Shown: positions 44,782-53,539, numbered from the stretch's first letter. The stretch: DNA of 64,000 nucleotides from Hymenobacter negativus (GCF_016056375.1 NZ_JAEDAE010000005.1:124001-188000); one strand, 5' to 3'. A program made the numbers and translations. The notes: generated from the letters alone by a model not told the origin.

Positions 44782-45289
44782 CTAAAGTAGCAGGCTTAGC
44801 CTTATAGGTGTCTACCCCACCTATTCAGCCAAACTGTGCGGCACGAGAAGGTCCTTCCTTTCCACATTTCCAGCCCGTGCGGGATACTTATGGGTCAAAG
44901 GTAATAAAGCAGTGATAATTGCTACCGGCCGCATTAGACCGGTAGGCATATTTACTCGCCTAGCGCGTTGAACTAAACGACGAATGCCGCTTCTACCGAA
45001 GATGAGTTCACCAACCCGGTGAAGCTTTTTATAAAAATTGCCAGGCGGCAAATGTCCGCTCCCCACCACCAGCCGTAACGACGGCGCGCCGCTAGCTGAT
45101 AAGGCTTGCCCCTGTCTCACATTCCTGGCCATCCGGCCTCAACGGGCCCTCAGGCAGCACGGAGGTTTGCTCTTCGTCACAGACGGAGCATTGCTCCCGC
45201 CCGTGCTGGCCACAACTGTGGTGGTCAGAGGGCGGACTGTTATTCTGCTGGTTCCAGCGCGCCTTGTGCGGCTAGGGGGCAGCAGCTTC

Positions 45290-45496
45290 TTATTTACCGA
45301 TAATGTCGTTGCCCCAGCCGCCGCTGCCGACAGTTGTATCGTTGCAGGTTACATCGTTGCCCCAGCCGCCGCTACCCACGGTTCCATCGGCCTCAGTTTG
45401 GGCGCAAGTCGATTCGTTGGCATTCGGTTGATTCGTTGGAGCGTAACCCAATACGGTGGCTAGCTGAAACAGGGCGATTGCGAAGAAGTCGAGCAT
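45290..45496 (-). CDS. Small secreted peptide with duplicated VGSGGWGND motif
   Basis: 68 residues. A hydrophobic N-terminus (MLDFFAIALFQLATVLGYA) looks like a signal or signal anchor. The rest contains two copies of VGSGGWGND separated by VTCNDTT, giving a 16-residue (48-bp) period, plus two cysteines. A TAATTTTG promoter box lies about 44 bp upstream. It is divergent from the 45866 helical-protein gene. Function unknown; a secreted adhesion, signalling or ribosomal-peptide precursor is possible, but no modification or export genes are next to it. Confidence 0.6.
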   Translation of the reverse strand: MLDFFAIALFQLATVLGYAPTNQPNANESTCAQTEADGTVGSGGWGNDVTCNDTTVGSGGWGNDIIGK

Positions 45497-45539
45497 GGTC
45501 GATGGGCTGTAAGTGTTTGTGTATTAACTAAGAACACAA

Positions 45540-45547
45540 CAAAATTA
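45540..45547 (-). promoter_or_regulatory. Promoter -7 box for the small repeat peptide
   Basis: TAATTTTG on the minus strand fits TAnnTTTG, with TTTTTTG sixteen bases further upstream as a possible -33 element (a little close). It supports transcription of the 45290-45496 gene. Confidence 0.45.
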
Positions 45548-45788
45548 GAACACCCCCCAGGACCAAAAAAGGACACTCTTAGTGAAAATCAGACAATAAA
45601 TAATACAAGCAATTCTTTAATATTCTTAAGAAATAATCTGGTGCAACCTTGAATGCATTAAATCTGCCAATATTTTTTTTCCGCGTTTCTACAAAAAATT
45701 GCCTATTTGCGACATATAAGCCATATTTCGGCTGTGTAATCACGATGTAAAGTTGAACAGCCCCCGTAAATGAAAAAAGGAAACATCC

Positions 45789-45813
45789 CCCGTTTTTCAG
45801 ACACGGGTTTTTA
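45789..45813 (+). terminator. Short terminator-like hairpin upstream of the 45866 gene
   Basis: CCCGT and ACGGG flank a loop and are followed by TTTTT. It is 50 bp before the start codon, so it may be an attenuator or the end of a short leader transcript. The 370-bp gap 45497-45865 is otherwise A+T-rich with no other gene. Confidence 0.4.
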
Positions 45814-45865
45814 TTACTGACGAGGGTTGAATATGCTACCTATAGCATGCTAGAGCTGTTTTTGC

Positions 45866-47401
45866 ATGAACGACATTGCCAATCTTGCGCGAATTGTGAC
45901 ATCGCGGGCCCTGCATTCGGTGCCGGTGCTTGACCTGAATGGCGAGCATAAAACCAAGGAATACCAATTGGTGCAATCACTGCTTGACGCCCCCGATGCT
46001 ACGCAAAACCAATTGGTTAAGGCGTTATACGGCAAGGCCTCAACGCCCAACATTCGGGCCTTGCAGAAGCTACAGTCGCGGGTGCGCGGCAAACTGCTCA
46101 ACCACCTCTTCTTCCTTGACCACTCCGACTCGCGCCACCTGGTATCGCGTCGGTACCAGAGCGAATGCCTTGACTTACTGCATAAAATCAGCATTCTCTT
46201 TGCCGAGGGCGAGTACGTGCTGACCGAGCAACTGCTGAAGCGCTGCCTGGCCATGGCCCAAAAAGGAGAATTCACGCAGTACGTTGTGCAATGCGCCCGG
46301 ATGCTGAGCACGCTCTACGCGCAGATGCGCAAGGCCCACTTGTTTGAGAAAATGGATAAGTTGCTCCAGCAGGCTCAGCACACCCAATCCCTGGAAGACG
46401 AGGCTGAGCGACTGCACGCTCAGACGCAACTGGCCCTGGCCAGGACTGTGAGCAGCCGGCGGGCTGTGCTGCCCCTGCTGCCGGCGCACCTGGAGAAGCT
46501 GGAAGCGCTACACCGGCGGGCCAAAACATTCAATACCTACAACTACCTCTACCGCCTGCGCCTGGCCACCCACGAGCTGCAAGGAAACTACCCGGAGATT
46601 ATCCGTCTGACCGCGCTGGCTACCAAGCAGCTGCGCGATGGCAAGCTCAACGAGCGCCGGTTCGATAAGCGCTACAACCATTTCATGACCGTTTTTGCGC
46701 ACCTGCGCAGCCGTCAGCCTATTAAGGGACTAAAACTGGCGCAGCTGGCGATGTCGGATTTTCATCCGTCGTCCAGCAACTGGCTGTTTTTTCAAGAAAA
46801 CCACGTGCTCCTTGCCCTGCACGCCCAGAACTACGAATACGCGCAGCAGCTGTTTACGACGGTCATGAAAAACCCGGCCTTCTCCAAGCAGCGTCCGGCG
46901 GCTTTGGAACGCTGGGATTTGTATAAGGCTTACAGCGACTTCGTGCATCCGGTGCAGCGGATGGGTCCTGCCCGGCGGGTGCAAATGGCCCGGTGGGCGC
47001 TCATGCTGCCCGAGTTCAGCCGCGATAAGAGTGGGCTGAACGTTGCCATTCTGGTTCTTCAAATGCTCGTTTACATGCGTGAGCGCAATTTTGAAGAAAT
47101 CATGGTGCGTCTGGAGCGTCTGCGCAAGTACCAGCAGCGGCACATGGCGGGCAGCGGCATGATACGCAGCAAACTGTTCCTGCGCCTGCTGCGCATCATG
47201 GTGGACAACGGATTCAATTCAAAAAAGGCGGCCGAAGGCGGCAAGGCCGTTTTGCAACAACTGCAAAACACCAATCCTCCCGGTGAGGCTTACGCCGAAA
47301 TTGAAATCATCCCCTACGAGCACCTGTGGGCGCTTATCCTGGAGATGCTGCGCGAGCCATTCCCGGTGCCGGTGGCCAACGGAACCCAGGACCGCCCCTA
47401 G
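45866..47401 (+). CDS. Alpha-helical ~510-residue protein, paralogue of the 40627 gene
   Basis: 511 residues, helical, no signal or membrane segments. Shares with the other copy LLNHLFFLDHSDSRHLVSRRYQ, the segment SECLDLLHK, EFSRDKSGLNVAILVL and GEAYAEIEIIPYEHLWALIL, and equal length throughout. The two copies are divergently arranged about 4 kb apart and separated by the binding-protein and small-peptide genes. Family unknown; TPR-like solenoid is the best structural guess. Confidence 0.8.
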   Translation: MNDIANLARIVTSRALHSVPVLDLNGEHKTKEYQLVQSLLDAPDATQNQLVKALYGKASTPNIRALQKLQSRVRGKLLNHLFFLDHSDSRHLVSRRYQSECLDLLHKISILFAEGEYVLTEQLLKRCLAMAQKGEFTQYVVQCARMLSTLYAQMRKAHLFEKMDKLLQQAQHTQSLEDEAERLHAQTQLALARTVSSRRAVLPLLPAHLEKLEALHRRAKTFNTYNYLYRLRLATHELQGNYPEIIRLTALATKQLRDGKLNERRFDKRYNHFMTVFAHLRSRQPIKGLKLAQLAMSDFHPSSSNWLFFQENHVLLALHAQNYEYAQQLFTTVMKNPAFSKQRPAALERWDLYKAYSDFVHPVQRMGPARRVQMARWALMLPEFSRDKSGLNVAILVLQMLVYMRERNFEEIMVRLERLRKYQQRHMAGSGMIRSKLFLRLLRIMVDNGFNSKKAAEGGKAVLQQLQNTNPPGEAYAEIEIIPYEHLWALILEMLREPFPVPVANGTQDRP

Positions 47402-47577
47402 CCTACCCGGTTTGGATTTGGGCGCGCCGCTGGAGCAGTCAGGAAATGGTGGCCAAGTAAGGAGCACGGGAGCACTAGTTTAGCTGTACGGTCTTAGCGC
47501 GCAACTTTTCTTCAGCACTTCCAATGCCAGCACATCTTTTTCAACATCTCCAGCTGTCGCATTTGTTGCCAGGTCAC

Positions 47578-47615
47578 AAAAAATCCCCTTCACGATGGCG
47601 TAAAGGGGATTTTTT
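47578..47615. terminator. Strong bidirectional terminator at the left side of the integrated element
   Basis: AAAAAATCCCCTT and AAGGGGATTTTTT are perfect 13-bp reverse complements. It lies between the chromosomal helical-protein gene and the convergent integrase gene, so the element boundary must be near. Confidence 0.9.
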
Positions 47616-47656
47616 GTGGGCCCAACTGGTATCGGCCTTTTACTGCCCTGCCCTAT

Positions 47657-48979
47657 TCAGCGGTACGAAACCCGCCTAAAAACGACTCCCTCCGCCCCGT
47701 TGCTCGGTGCTGGCTGGTGCACGGTACCGGCCAAAGTGGGTGCATTTTTTTCGGGTGCACCCAGTACCTTCTCCCAGGCCCTGAGCAGTGCCGGGCCGTA
47801 GCGCTCCAGCGCGTCGTGGCCGTAGACGCCGGCGTGGCCCAGCGCTTTCTCTTTTAAGTTAGAATCGCCCCCCGAGCCCAGCATCACCATGTCGGCCCCG
47901 GTGTGGCGGGCCGTGTGGGTGGTGATGACCTTGTAGAGCGGCAATACGGTTTCGGCAGCTTCGCCCCGCACGTACTGCACCCGCACGAACGAGCGCGTGA
48001 GCTGGGCCACGCGGGCCAGCTGCTTCATGCGCCGGTTGCGCTCCTGCTGGACCGGCACCGGGGGCTGGCCCTCCCACCCATGCCAAAGGACCGCCGCCGC
48101 CGGTGGCAAGGGGACACGTACCTCGTCCCCGGTTTTGGCCTGGTGAAAAGTAAGCACCGGCGTGGCCGGGTAGCCGGGCAAATCAACCAACCGGACGTGG
48201 TGGGGCCGCAGGGCACGCAGGTCGGAGTCGCGCAGCAGCAGCAGGGTTTGGAACGTGAACAGGGCTGCCTCCGCGCGCAGGTCGTCGTCGGTCAGTTCCA
48301 GCACCATGAGGGCACGCAACTCGTGCTGTTGCAGCGCCGGGGCGCGGCCGTAGCGGGTCTTGATTTTCAGCCAGGCCGGCAGGGGCTTGCCGGCCAGCCG
48401 AAAGCATTCGCGCAGGAACTTGACGTGCTTGCTGACGGTGCTGTCGACCAATCCCAGGGCGGCGAGGTGGGCCAGGTACTCGAGAAAATCCTTGCGGGCC
48501 AGCTCGGTGAGCTTCCAGTTTGGGTGATAGGCTTCCAGGTGTCCCACCACCTGCCGGTAGCGGCGGGCGCTGTTGTAGGTCTGGTCGGGGTTCTCGGCCT
48601 GCCAGAGCGCGTAGAATTCCAGGGCCGTCGTGGGCGCGGCGACTTCCGGGGCCGATTGGCGCCCGGCCGGTTTCTTACCCAGCGCTGCCCGGGCCACCGC
48701 TTTCAGCTCGGCCTCGGTTACCAGGCGGTTCTCGGCCGAGGCCAGGGTGAAGGCGGTGTTGACTGCCCCCTCGACCTTGGCCAGCTCATTATTGAGGCGG
48801 GTGGCGTCGGGGTCCTTGCGCTGCACAACCTGCCGGGCCTCGGGGCTGAAGTGGGCCGGCCGGCAGCTCACGCCGGTGGGCAGCTTCACGCGCAGCCCCT
48901 CCCAGGCCACGTCGACCACGATGCGGCAGCGGCCATCGGCATCGGGCCGGGACAGGACTTGGCGGTAGGTAAGCTTCAT
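47657..48979 (-). CDS. Tyrosine recombinase / phage-type integrase
   Basis: 440 residues. The N-terminal ~100 residues form an arm-type DNA-binding domain (MKLTYRQVLSRPDADGRCRI), residues ~120-205 a SAM-like core-binding domain, and residues ~215-400 the catalytic domain. Active-site candidates are Arg250 (LLLRDSDL), Lys282, His355 and Arg358 (HTARHT), His382 (GHAG) and Tyr394 (LERY). It integrates and excises the element by Tyr-linked strand exchange. Its 3' end faces the chromosome, as usual for an integrase next to attL. Paired repeats upstream of its start may be arm or operator sites. Confidence 0.95.
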   Translation of the reverse strand: MKLTYRQVLSRPDADGRCRIVVDVAWEGLRVKLPTGVSCRPAHFSPEARQVVQRKDPDATRLNNELAKVEGAVNTAFTLASAENRLVTEAELKAVARAALGKKPAGRQSAPEVAAPTTALEFYALWQAENPDQTYNSARRYRQVVGHLEAYHPNWKLTELARKDFLEYLAHLAALGLVDSTVSKHVKFLRECFRLAGKPLPAWLKIKTRYGRAPALQQHELRALMVLELTDDDLRAEAALFTFQTLLLLRDSDLRALRPHHVRLVDLPGYPATPVLTFHQAKTGDEVRVPLPPAAAVLWHGWEGQPPVPVQQERNRRMKQLARVAQLTRSFVRVQYVRGEAAETVLPLYKVITTHTARHTGADMVMLGSGGDSNLKEKALGHAGVYGHDALERYGPALLRAWEKVLGAPEKNAPTLAGTVHQPAPSNGAEGVVFRRVSYR

Positions 48980-49004
48980 GGCGGCAAGGTAGCACTATCC
49001 CCGG

Positions 49005-49048
49005 ATTGCCTTTACCTAGCCTATAACTTCCGGGCATTGCCTTTCCCT
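49005..49048. promoter_or_regulatory. Paired direct repeats upstream of the integrase
   Basis: ATTGCCTTTACCT (49005-49017) and ATTGCCTTTCCCT (49036-49048) are 31 bp apart, about three helical turns, 26 bp or more before the integrase start. They may be integrase arm-type sites or a regulator site. Confidence 0.45.
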
Positions 49049-49122
49049 GGCGTAGCATTTCACGGAACCATCATCGGCCGACCGGTAGATTTGTCCCCCT
49101 TGTCTCCCACCCATTTAATGCT

Positions 49123-50532
49123 ATGCGCTCATTCTTTACGCTCCTCGCCGGCGGTCTGCTGGCCTGCTCCGGCGCCCGCGCCCAGGCGCCCGCCTACAAC
49201 TTTTACTACGGCAACCTGCACGCCCACTCGGCCTACAGCGACGGCAACCAGGACGCGGCCACTTCGGGCAGCAACACGCCGCTGCAGGACTACCAGTTTG
49301 CCAGCGCCTCGCTGCACTTCGACTTTCTGGGCCTCTCGGAGCACAACCATGCGCAGGCCGGCATGAACCTGCCCAACTACGCGCTGGGGCGGACCCAGGC
49401 CACGCAGGCCACCACGGCCACCTTCGTGGCCCTGCACGGCACGGAGTGGGGCGTCATCTCCGGCGGCGGGCACATGCTCGTCTACGGGGTGAACAAGCTC
49501 TACGGCTGGGAGACGGGCAACTACGACGAGTTCGTGGCCAAAAACGACTACCAGTCGCTCATGCGCAAGATTAACCAGGTGCCGGGGGCCTTTGCGCTCT
49601 TTGCCCACCCGCAAAGCGGCGACTACGGCAACCTGGCCGGCAGCGCCGCCTTCAGCCCCCGGGCCGACTCGGCCCTGGTGGGCGTGCCCCTGCGCTCGGG
49701 GCCGGCCACTTCCAGCTCGACGCTCTACAACGCCGTGGGCACGAGCTACGAGAGCACCTACCGCACGATGCTGGCCAAGGGCTACCACGTGGGCATGAGC
49801 CTGGACCACGACAACCACAACACCACCTTCGGCCGCACCACCCACGGCCGCCTGGTCGTGCTGGCTCCGAGCCTGAGCGAGGCCAATTTGCTCACGGCCC
49901 TGCGCGCGCGCCGCTTCTACGGCTCCGACGACTGGAACGCGCAGGTGACGCTCACGCTGGCCGGGCAGCCCATGGGCACCATTGCCCGGGGGCCGGCCGC
50001 CGCCGCGCTGGCCGTGGGCTACGCCGACGCCGATAACGAGGCGGTGGCCAGCATCACCCTGCTGCGCGGCGTGCCGGGCTCGGGCACGCTGGCCGTGAGC
50101 GTGGCCTCGGCCGCTGCCGGGGCCACGGCCCTGAGCTACACCGACCCGACCCCGACGGGCACGGCCTACTACTACGCCGTGATTGTGCAGGCCGACGGCG
50201 ACCGCATCGTCACCTCCCCCATCTGGTACACCCGCACCGCCGCGACGGCCACGCTGGCCGCCCAGGCGGCGCTGCCGGTGGACGTGTTCCCCAACCCGGC
50301 CGCCACTGGTGGTCCGGTCACGGTGTCGTATTACCTGGAAGCCGCGGCCACGGTGAGCGCCGACGTGCGCGACGAGCTGGGCCGCCCGGTGCGGGTGCTG
50401 GCCGACGCACAGGCACAAGGCGCGGGACCGCACACGCTGGACGTGTCCACGGCCGGGCTGGCCGCTGGCCTCTACACCGTGCGCCTGATGCACGATGGCG
50501 CTGCAACCTACCGCAAGCTGGTGGTCGAGTAA
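49123..50532 (+). CDS. Secreted PHP/CehA-type metallo-phosphoesterase-like protein with T9SS sorting domain
   Basis: 469 residues: signal peptide (to ARAQ), PHP-like domain at ~25-290, Ig-like region, and a C-terminal T9SS type A sorting domain (VDVFPNPAATGGPVTVSYYLE ... LAAGLYTVRLMHDG). Metal-ligand motifs are NLHAHSAYSDG, LSEHNH, LHGTEWG, FAHPQSGD and SLDHDNHN. PHP-family proteins hydrolyse phosphoesters or related bonds using di- or trinuclear metal sites. Export by type IX secretion to the surface is predicted. It lies just inside the integrase as apparent cargo. Confidence 0.87.
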   Translation: MRSFFTLLAGGLLACSGARAQAPAYNFYYGNLHAHSAYSDGNQDAATSGSNTPLQDYQFASASLHFDFLGLSEHNHAQAGMNLPNYALGRTQATQATTATFVALHGTEWGVISGGGHMLVYGVNKLYGWETGNYDEFVAKNDYQSLMRKINQVPGAFALFAHPQSGDYGNLAGSAAFSPRADSALVGVPLRSGPATSSSTLYNAVGTSYESTYRTMLAKGYHVGMSLDHDNHNTTFGRTTHGRLVVLAPSLSEANLLTALRARRFYGSDDWNAQVTLTLAGQPMGTIARGPAAAALAVGYADADNEAVASITLLRGVPGSGTLAVSVASAAAGATALSYTDPTPTGTAYYYAVIVQADGDRIVTSPIWYTRTAATATLAAQAALPVDVFPNPAATGGPVTVSYYLEAAATVSADVRDELGRPVRVLADAQAQGAGPHTLDVSTAGLAAGLYTVRLMHDGAATYRKLVVE

Positions 50533-50555
50533 AAGCCCTTTGCTGCTACAACGAA

Positions 50556-50583
50556 AAAGCCCCGGCCGGTTGGTCGGGGCTTT
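50556..50583. terminator. Bidirectional terminator between convergent genes
   Basis: AAAGCCCCGGCC and GGTCGGGGCTTT with a GGTT loop; T- and A-runs on both sides. Confidence 0.9.
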
Positions 50584-50596
50584 CTTTCATGCCTAG

Positions 50597-51361
50597 TTAT
50601 GGAATTCGAATAACAGGTCCTGGACCATAGGTTTGGGGGTGAGCATACGAACTAGTGCCCGTCCCTTGCCCATTGGGGCCCAAGTAGCTGCCGTTGCCAT
50701 TGAAAGTTGTTCGACCGTTTTCAACAGCGGCTTTGGCATTAGCCAAGGCTTGTTCGGCGGAAAGTGAGGATTGGCCCTGCGCATAGTAATTGTCGGAAGA
50801 TTGCACCTGCACTTGGTAAAGGATGCCGGCTCCCATGATGGCAGAGCCTGAACCCTCGTTGTTCTGTATAATCATGGCTACTCCGCCTTGTTGCATAAGC
50901 TTTTGGTAGGCCGCTTGTGCTTTGGCTTCCGCATCCTGTTCAGACACCGAGGACTGCCCTTGAATACAGTAATAGTTGCCTAATTCCTTTTGAAATTGAA
51001 AATTGGCCGGCACTTGTACCGGGCGCTGTATTCCTGGCCCCGTATCGTCTCGGCTCTGCTGTTGCACCGGCAGGTTCTGCTGGAACTGCTGCAATCGTTG
51101 CTGCAGTGCTTGATTCGTCTGTTCAACGGTTTGCTGTACTTGTGGGGACAAGACCGGCGGCACCGGATTTGACATCGGTGGCATCACCTGATTTTGATTA
51201 TTGTGCTGGTGCTGTTGCTGTAATTCCTGCTGCACGTATTGTTGCAACACTTGCTGCGTCTGCTGAAGCATCTGCATGTTTTGCTGTGATAGCTGCGCAC
51301 GGCTCGGCGCTACTCCAAGCCCCAGGCACACCAATAAAACAAGCATTTTCGGAGCTTTCAT
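50597..51361 (-). CDS. Secreted Gln-rich protein with internal repeat, unknown function
   Basis: About 254 residues from the ATG at 51361 (MKAPKMLVLLVCLGLGVAPSRA, signal peptide). Residues ~20-110 are extremely Gln/Asn-rich (many QQ runs, coiled-coil-like). The C-terminal half contains two related segments, YYCIQGQSSVSEQDAEAKAQ and YYAQGQSSLSAEQALANAKA, which suggests a small duplicated domain. More A+T-rich than its neighbours. No family recognised. Confidence 0.72.
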   Translation of the reverse strand: MKAPKMLVLLVCLGLGVAPSRAQLSQQNMQMLQQTQQVLQQYVQQELQQQHQHNNQNQVMPPMSNPVPPVLSPQVQQTVEQTNQALQQRLQQFQQNLPVQQQSRDDTGPGIQRPVQVPANFQFQKELGNYYCIQGQSSVSEQDAEAKAQAAYQKLMQQGGVAMIIQNNEGSGSAIMGAGILYQVQVQSSDNYYAQGQSSLSAEQALANAKAAVENGRTTFNGNGSYLGPNGQGTGTSSYAHPQTYGPGPVIRIP

Positions 51362-51373
51362 GCGCGACAACAT

Positions 51374-51795
51374 AAAGTGCGATTACAGGGTAAATATATA
51401 GAATCTGAAAATGCTTATCAAGTTGCTTTTCAACCGACTGCATCTTGCTGACTGAGGCAACTTCACAAGTTTACAAGATGAGGTAATAGCCCCTGTTGGC
51501 CTCGTAGCAGTGCAGGGTGAGACGGCGGGTGTGGAGTCGGTCAACGACGACCCTAGTTGATAGGTATTGCTCCGGATTCTTAGCGGGTTTAGGGACGGCA
51601 GTCATCGTCATATCGGCAAATTATTTTGCTAAGCTCTGTAGTGCCTGTGCTGCTTGCAAAATCATATGACTGTTCACCAATGATTTATATACCAACTTAA
51701 AATGCTCAATAATACAGGTTCTAATATTATTAGTGAATAAATTGCTAACAATTTTAGTTACTTCGTCGTTACTTGCATCTCCATTTACTGAAGCC
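51374..51795. other. 422-bp gap before umuD; holds the probable SOS-type control region
   Basis: No convincing gene. The last 130 bp are A+T-rich and contain two GTTACTT repeats (51757-51763 and 51768-51774, 11 bp apart), 22 bp or more before the umuD start. They may be a regulator site for umuDC. The rest shows nothing I can name. Confidence 0.4.
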
Positions 51796-52269
51796 ATGAC
51801 GACGGTTGACATTTTAGACATTGCCCGGGAGCCGGTTTGGCTCATCCAGTGCGATACGCCCATTCCGGCCGGGTTCCCCAGTCCGGCCGACGACGAAGCC
51901 GGGGAGCGGGTGGACCTGAACAAAATTCTGCTTCCTCACCCCGCCCACACCTACCTGGCGCGGGTGAACGGCACGAGCATGGACGGCGCGCCCTCGCACA
52001 TTAGCGACGGCGCGCTATTGGCCGTGGACTGCGCCATGAAGCCGCGCGTCGGGCACGTGGTGATTGCCGCCGTTGAAAACGAATTCACGGTCAAACGGCT
52101 GGAAAAGCGCGGCGAGGTGTACTGGCTCGTGCCCGACAACCCGGAGCACACCGCCATCGAAGTGCGCGGAGCCGACCACGTGCGCGTGTGGGGCGTTGTC
52201 ACCCACGTCGTGACTGAACTCATCAACGGCAAACTCCACGAAGATGTACGGGCTCGTCGATTGCAATAA
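51796..52269 (+). CDS. umuD: UmuD-like S24 self-cleaving DNA polymerase V subunit
   Basis: 157 residues from the ATG at 51796; a longer start at 51733 adds a tail absent from the family. Self-cleavage site Ala25-Gly26 in PAGFPSPAD, catalytic Ser61 (NGTSMDGA) and Lys100 (EFTVKRLE) are all present. RecA-stimulated cleavage gives UmuD', which partners UmuC in translesion synthesis. The gene overlaps umuC by 26 bp. Carriage on an integrated element is common for umuDC. Confidence 0.95.
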   Translation: MTTVDILDIAREPVWLIQCDTPIPAGFPSPADDEAGERVDLNKILLPHPAHTYLARVNGTSMDGAPSHISDGALLAVDCAMKPRVGHVVIAAVENEFTVKRLEKRGEVYWLVPDNPEHTAIEVRGADHVRVWGVVTHVVTELINGKLHEDVRARRLQ

Positions 52270-53539
52270 TTTCTACGTCAGCTGCGAGCGCGCCTTCCAA
52301 CCCCGATTGGAGAACAAACCCGTGGTGGTGCTGAGCAACAACGACGGGTGCATTGTGTCCCGCTCGGCCGAAGCCAAGGCGCTGGGCATCCCGATGGGCG
52401 AGCCTTTGTTCAAAGTCCGGCCCTTGATTGAGCAGCACGACGTCCACGCGCTTTCCTCGAACTACGCCCTCTACGGCGACATGAGCGGGCGCGTGATGAG
52501 CTATTTAGCCAGCCAGGCACCGGAGATGGAAATCTACTCCGTGGACGAAGCCTTCCTGAGCCTGCACGGCATGGGCCTGTTGCAACCGTCGCTGGAAGCG
52601 TATGCGCGTGATATTCGCAAAGAAGTCAAGCGACGGACCCATATCCCCACCTGTATTGGCCTGGCGCCGACCAAAACGCTGGCCAAGCTGGCGAACCGAG
52701 TGGCTAAGAAAAACGCCTCCTTGGGCGGGGTGCTGCTGTTGGATTCCCCCGAACGGCGGCAATGGGCCCTAGAACAAGTAGCTGTGGAGGACGTTTGGGG
52801 CATCGGCCGCCAGTACGCCACCAAGCTCTACAGTTTGGGCATTACGACGGCCGCCAGCCTGTCCCGGTGCTCGGAGGCAATGGCCCGCAAGCACCTGGGC
52901 GGGGTGGTAGGCGCACGCCTCGTGCGCGAGTTGCAGGGCTATCCCTGCCACGGCCTGGCCCCCAGCGAAGACGGTACGCTCAAGCGAAAGAGCATCGCCT
53001 GCACCCGCACGTTCGGCAAGCCATTGGCGCGGTTTGAGGACGTACTCGGAGCCGTGGCGGCGTTTGCCTCGCGAGCGGCCGAGAAGCTGCGCCGTCAAGA
53101 GAGTGCCGCCAACGTGCTCACGGTCTTTCTCAGCCAGAACCGCTTCGGAACCGCTCCGCCCCCGCACACGCGCTCGGCCCAGGTGACGTTGCCAATAGCC
53201 ACGAGCAGCACGCTTGAGCTCGTGCGCTTCGCCCGGGCCTTGCTGGGCCGACTTTGGCAGCCGGGCCTGGTCTATGTGAAGGCCGGGGTTATTCTCGACG
53301 GCTTTGAAGAAGGCGAGCAGAAGCAACTCAGTTTGTTTGCGCCCGATGGGGGCGAGCGGGCCGAGCGGCTGATGCACAAGCTTGATGCGCTCAATGCGCG
53401 CTTCGGCAAGAACAGCGTGCAGGTGGCCACGGCCCTTGGGGCAGTTGGGAAACAGCCCGGAGCCTGGAAAGGCCAGCAGCAACGCCGCACCCCGGCCTAT
53501 ACCACGGACTGGAATCAGTTGTGGACTATTAATTCTTAG
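52244..53539 (+). CDS. umuC: Y-family DNA polymerase, UmuC-like
   Basis: 431 residues, full length for UmuC. The N-terminal palm has Asp6 (LVDCNNFYVSCER), fingers include NNDGCIVSRSAEAKALG, and Asp101-Glu102 lie in YSVDEAFLSL. The thumb HhH region has VWGIGRQYATKLYSLGI, and a little-finger domain follows. Error-prone bypass of DNA lesions with UmuD'. Overlap with umuD implies coupled translation. Confidence 0.96.
   Translation: MYGLVDCNNFYVSCERAFQPRLENKPVVVLSNNDGCIVSRSAEAKALGIPMGEPLFKVRPLIEQHDVHALSSNYALYGDMSGRVMSYLASQAPEMEIYSVDEAFLSLHGMGLLQPSLEAYARDIRKEVKRRTHIPTCIGLAPTKTLAKLANRVAKKNASLGGVLLLDSPERRQWALEQVAVEDVWGIGRQYATKLYSLGITTAASLSRCSEAMARKHLGGVVGARLVRELQGYPCHGLAPSEDGTLKRKSIACTRTFGKPLARFEDVLGAVAAFASRAAEKLRRQESAANVLTVFLSQNRFGTAPPPHTRSAQVTLPIATSSTLELVRFARALLGRLWQPGLVYVKAGVILDGFEEGEQKQLSLFAPDGGERAERLMHKLDALNARFGKNSVQVATALGAVGKQPGAWKGQQQRRTPAYTTDWNQLWTINS

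Larger units (their letters stand above)
44211..45289. other. A+T-rich intergenic stretch without a convincing gene
   Basis: 44260-44460 is strikingly A+T-rich compared with its neighbours and contains only a TTG-initiated 76-codon frame with one hydrophobic segment. Two strong hairpins follow (44662-44707 and 44754-44781). At 44821-45132 (minus) a 103-codon frame includes IFGRSGIRRLVQRAR, vaguely like the C-terminus of an ISL3-type transposase, but nothing else supports that. I see no RNA gene here. Confidence 0.5.

Noticed and set aside
44821..45132. 103-codon minus-strand frame with IFGRSGIRRLVQRAR, vaguely like an ISL3 transposase C-terminus
   Set aside because: The resemblance is a short loose pattern. 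No terminal inverted repeats, no other transposase blocks and no target duplication were seen.
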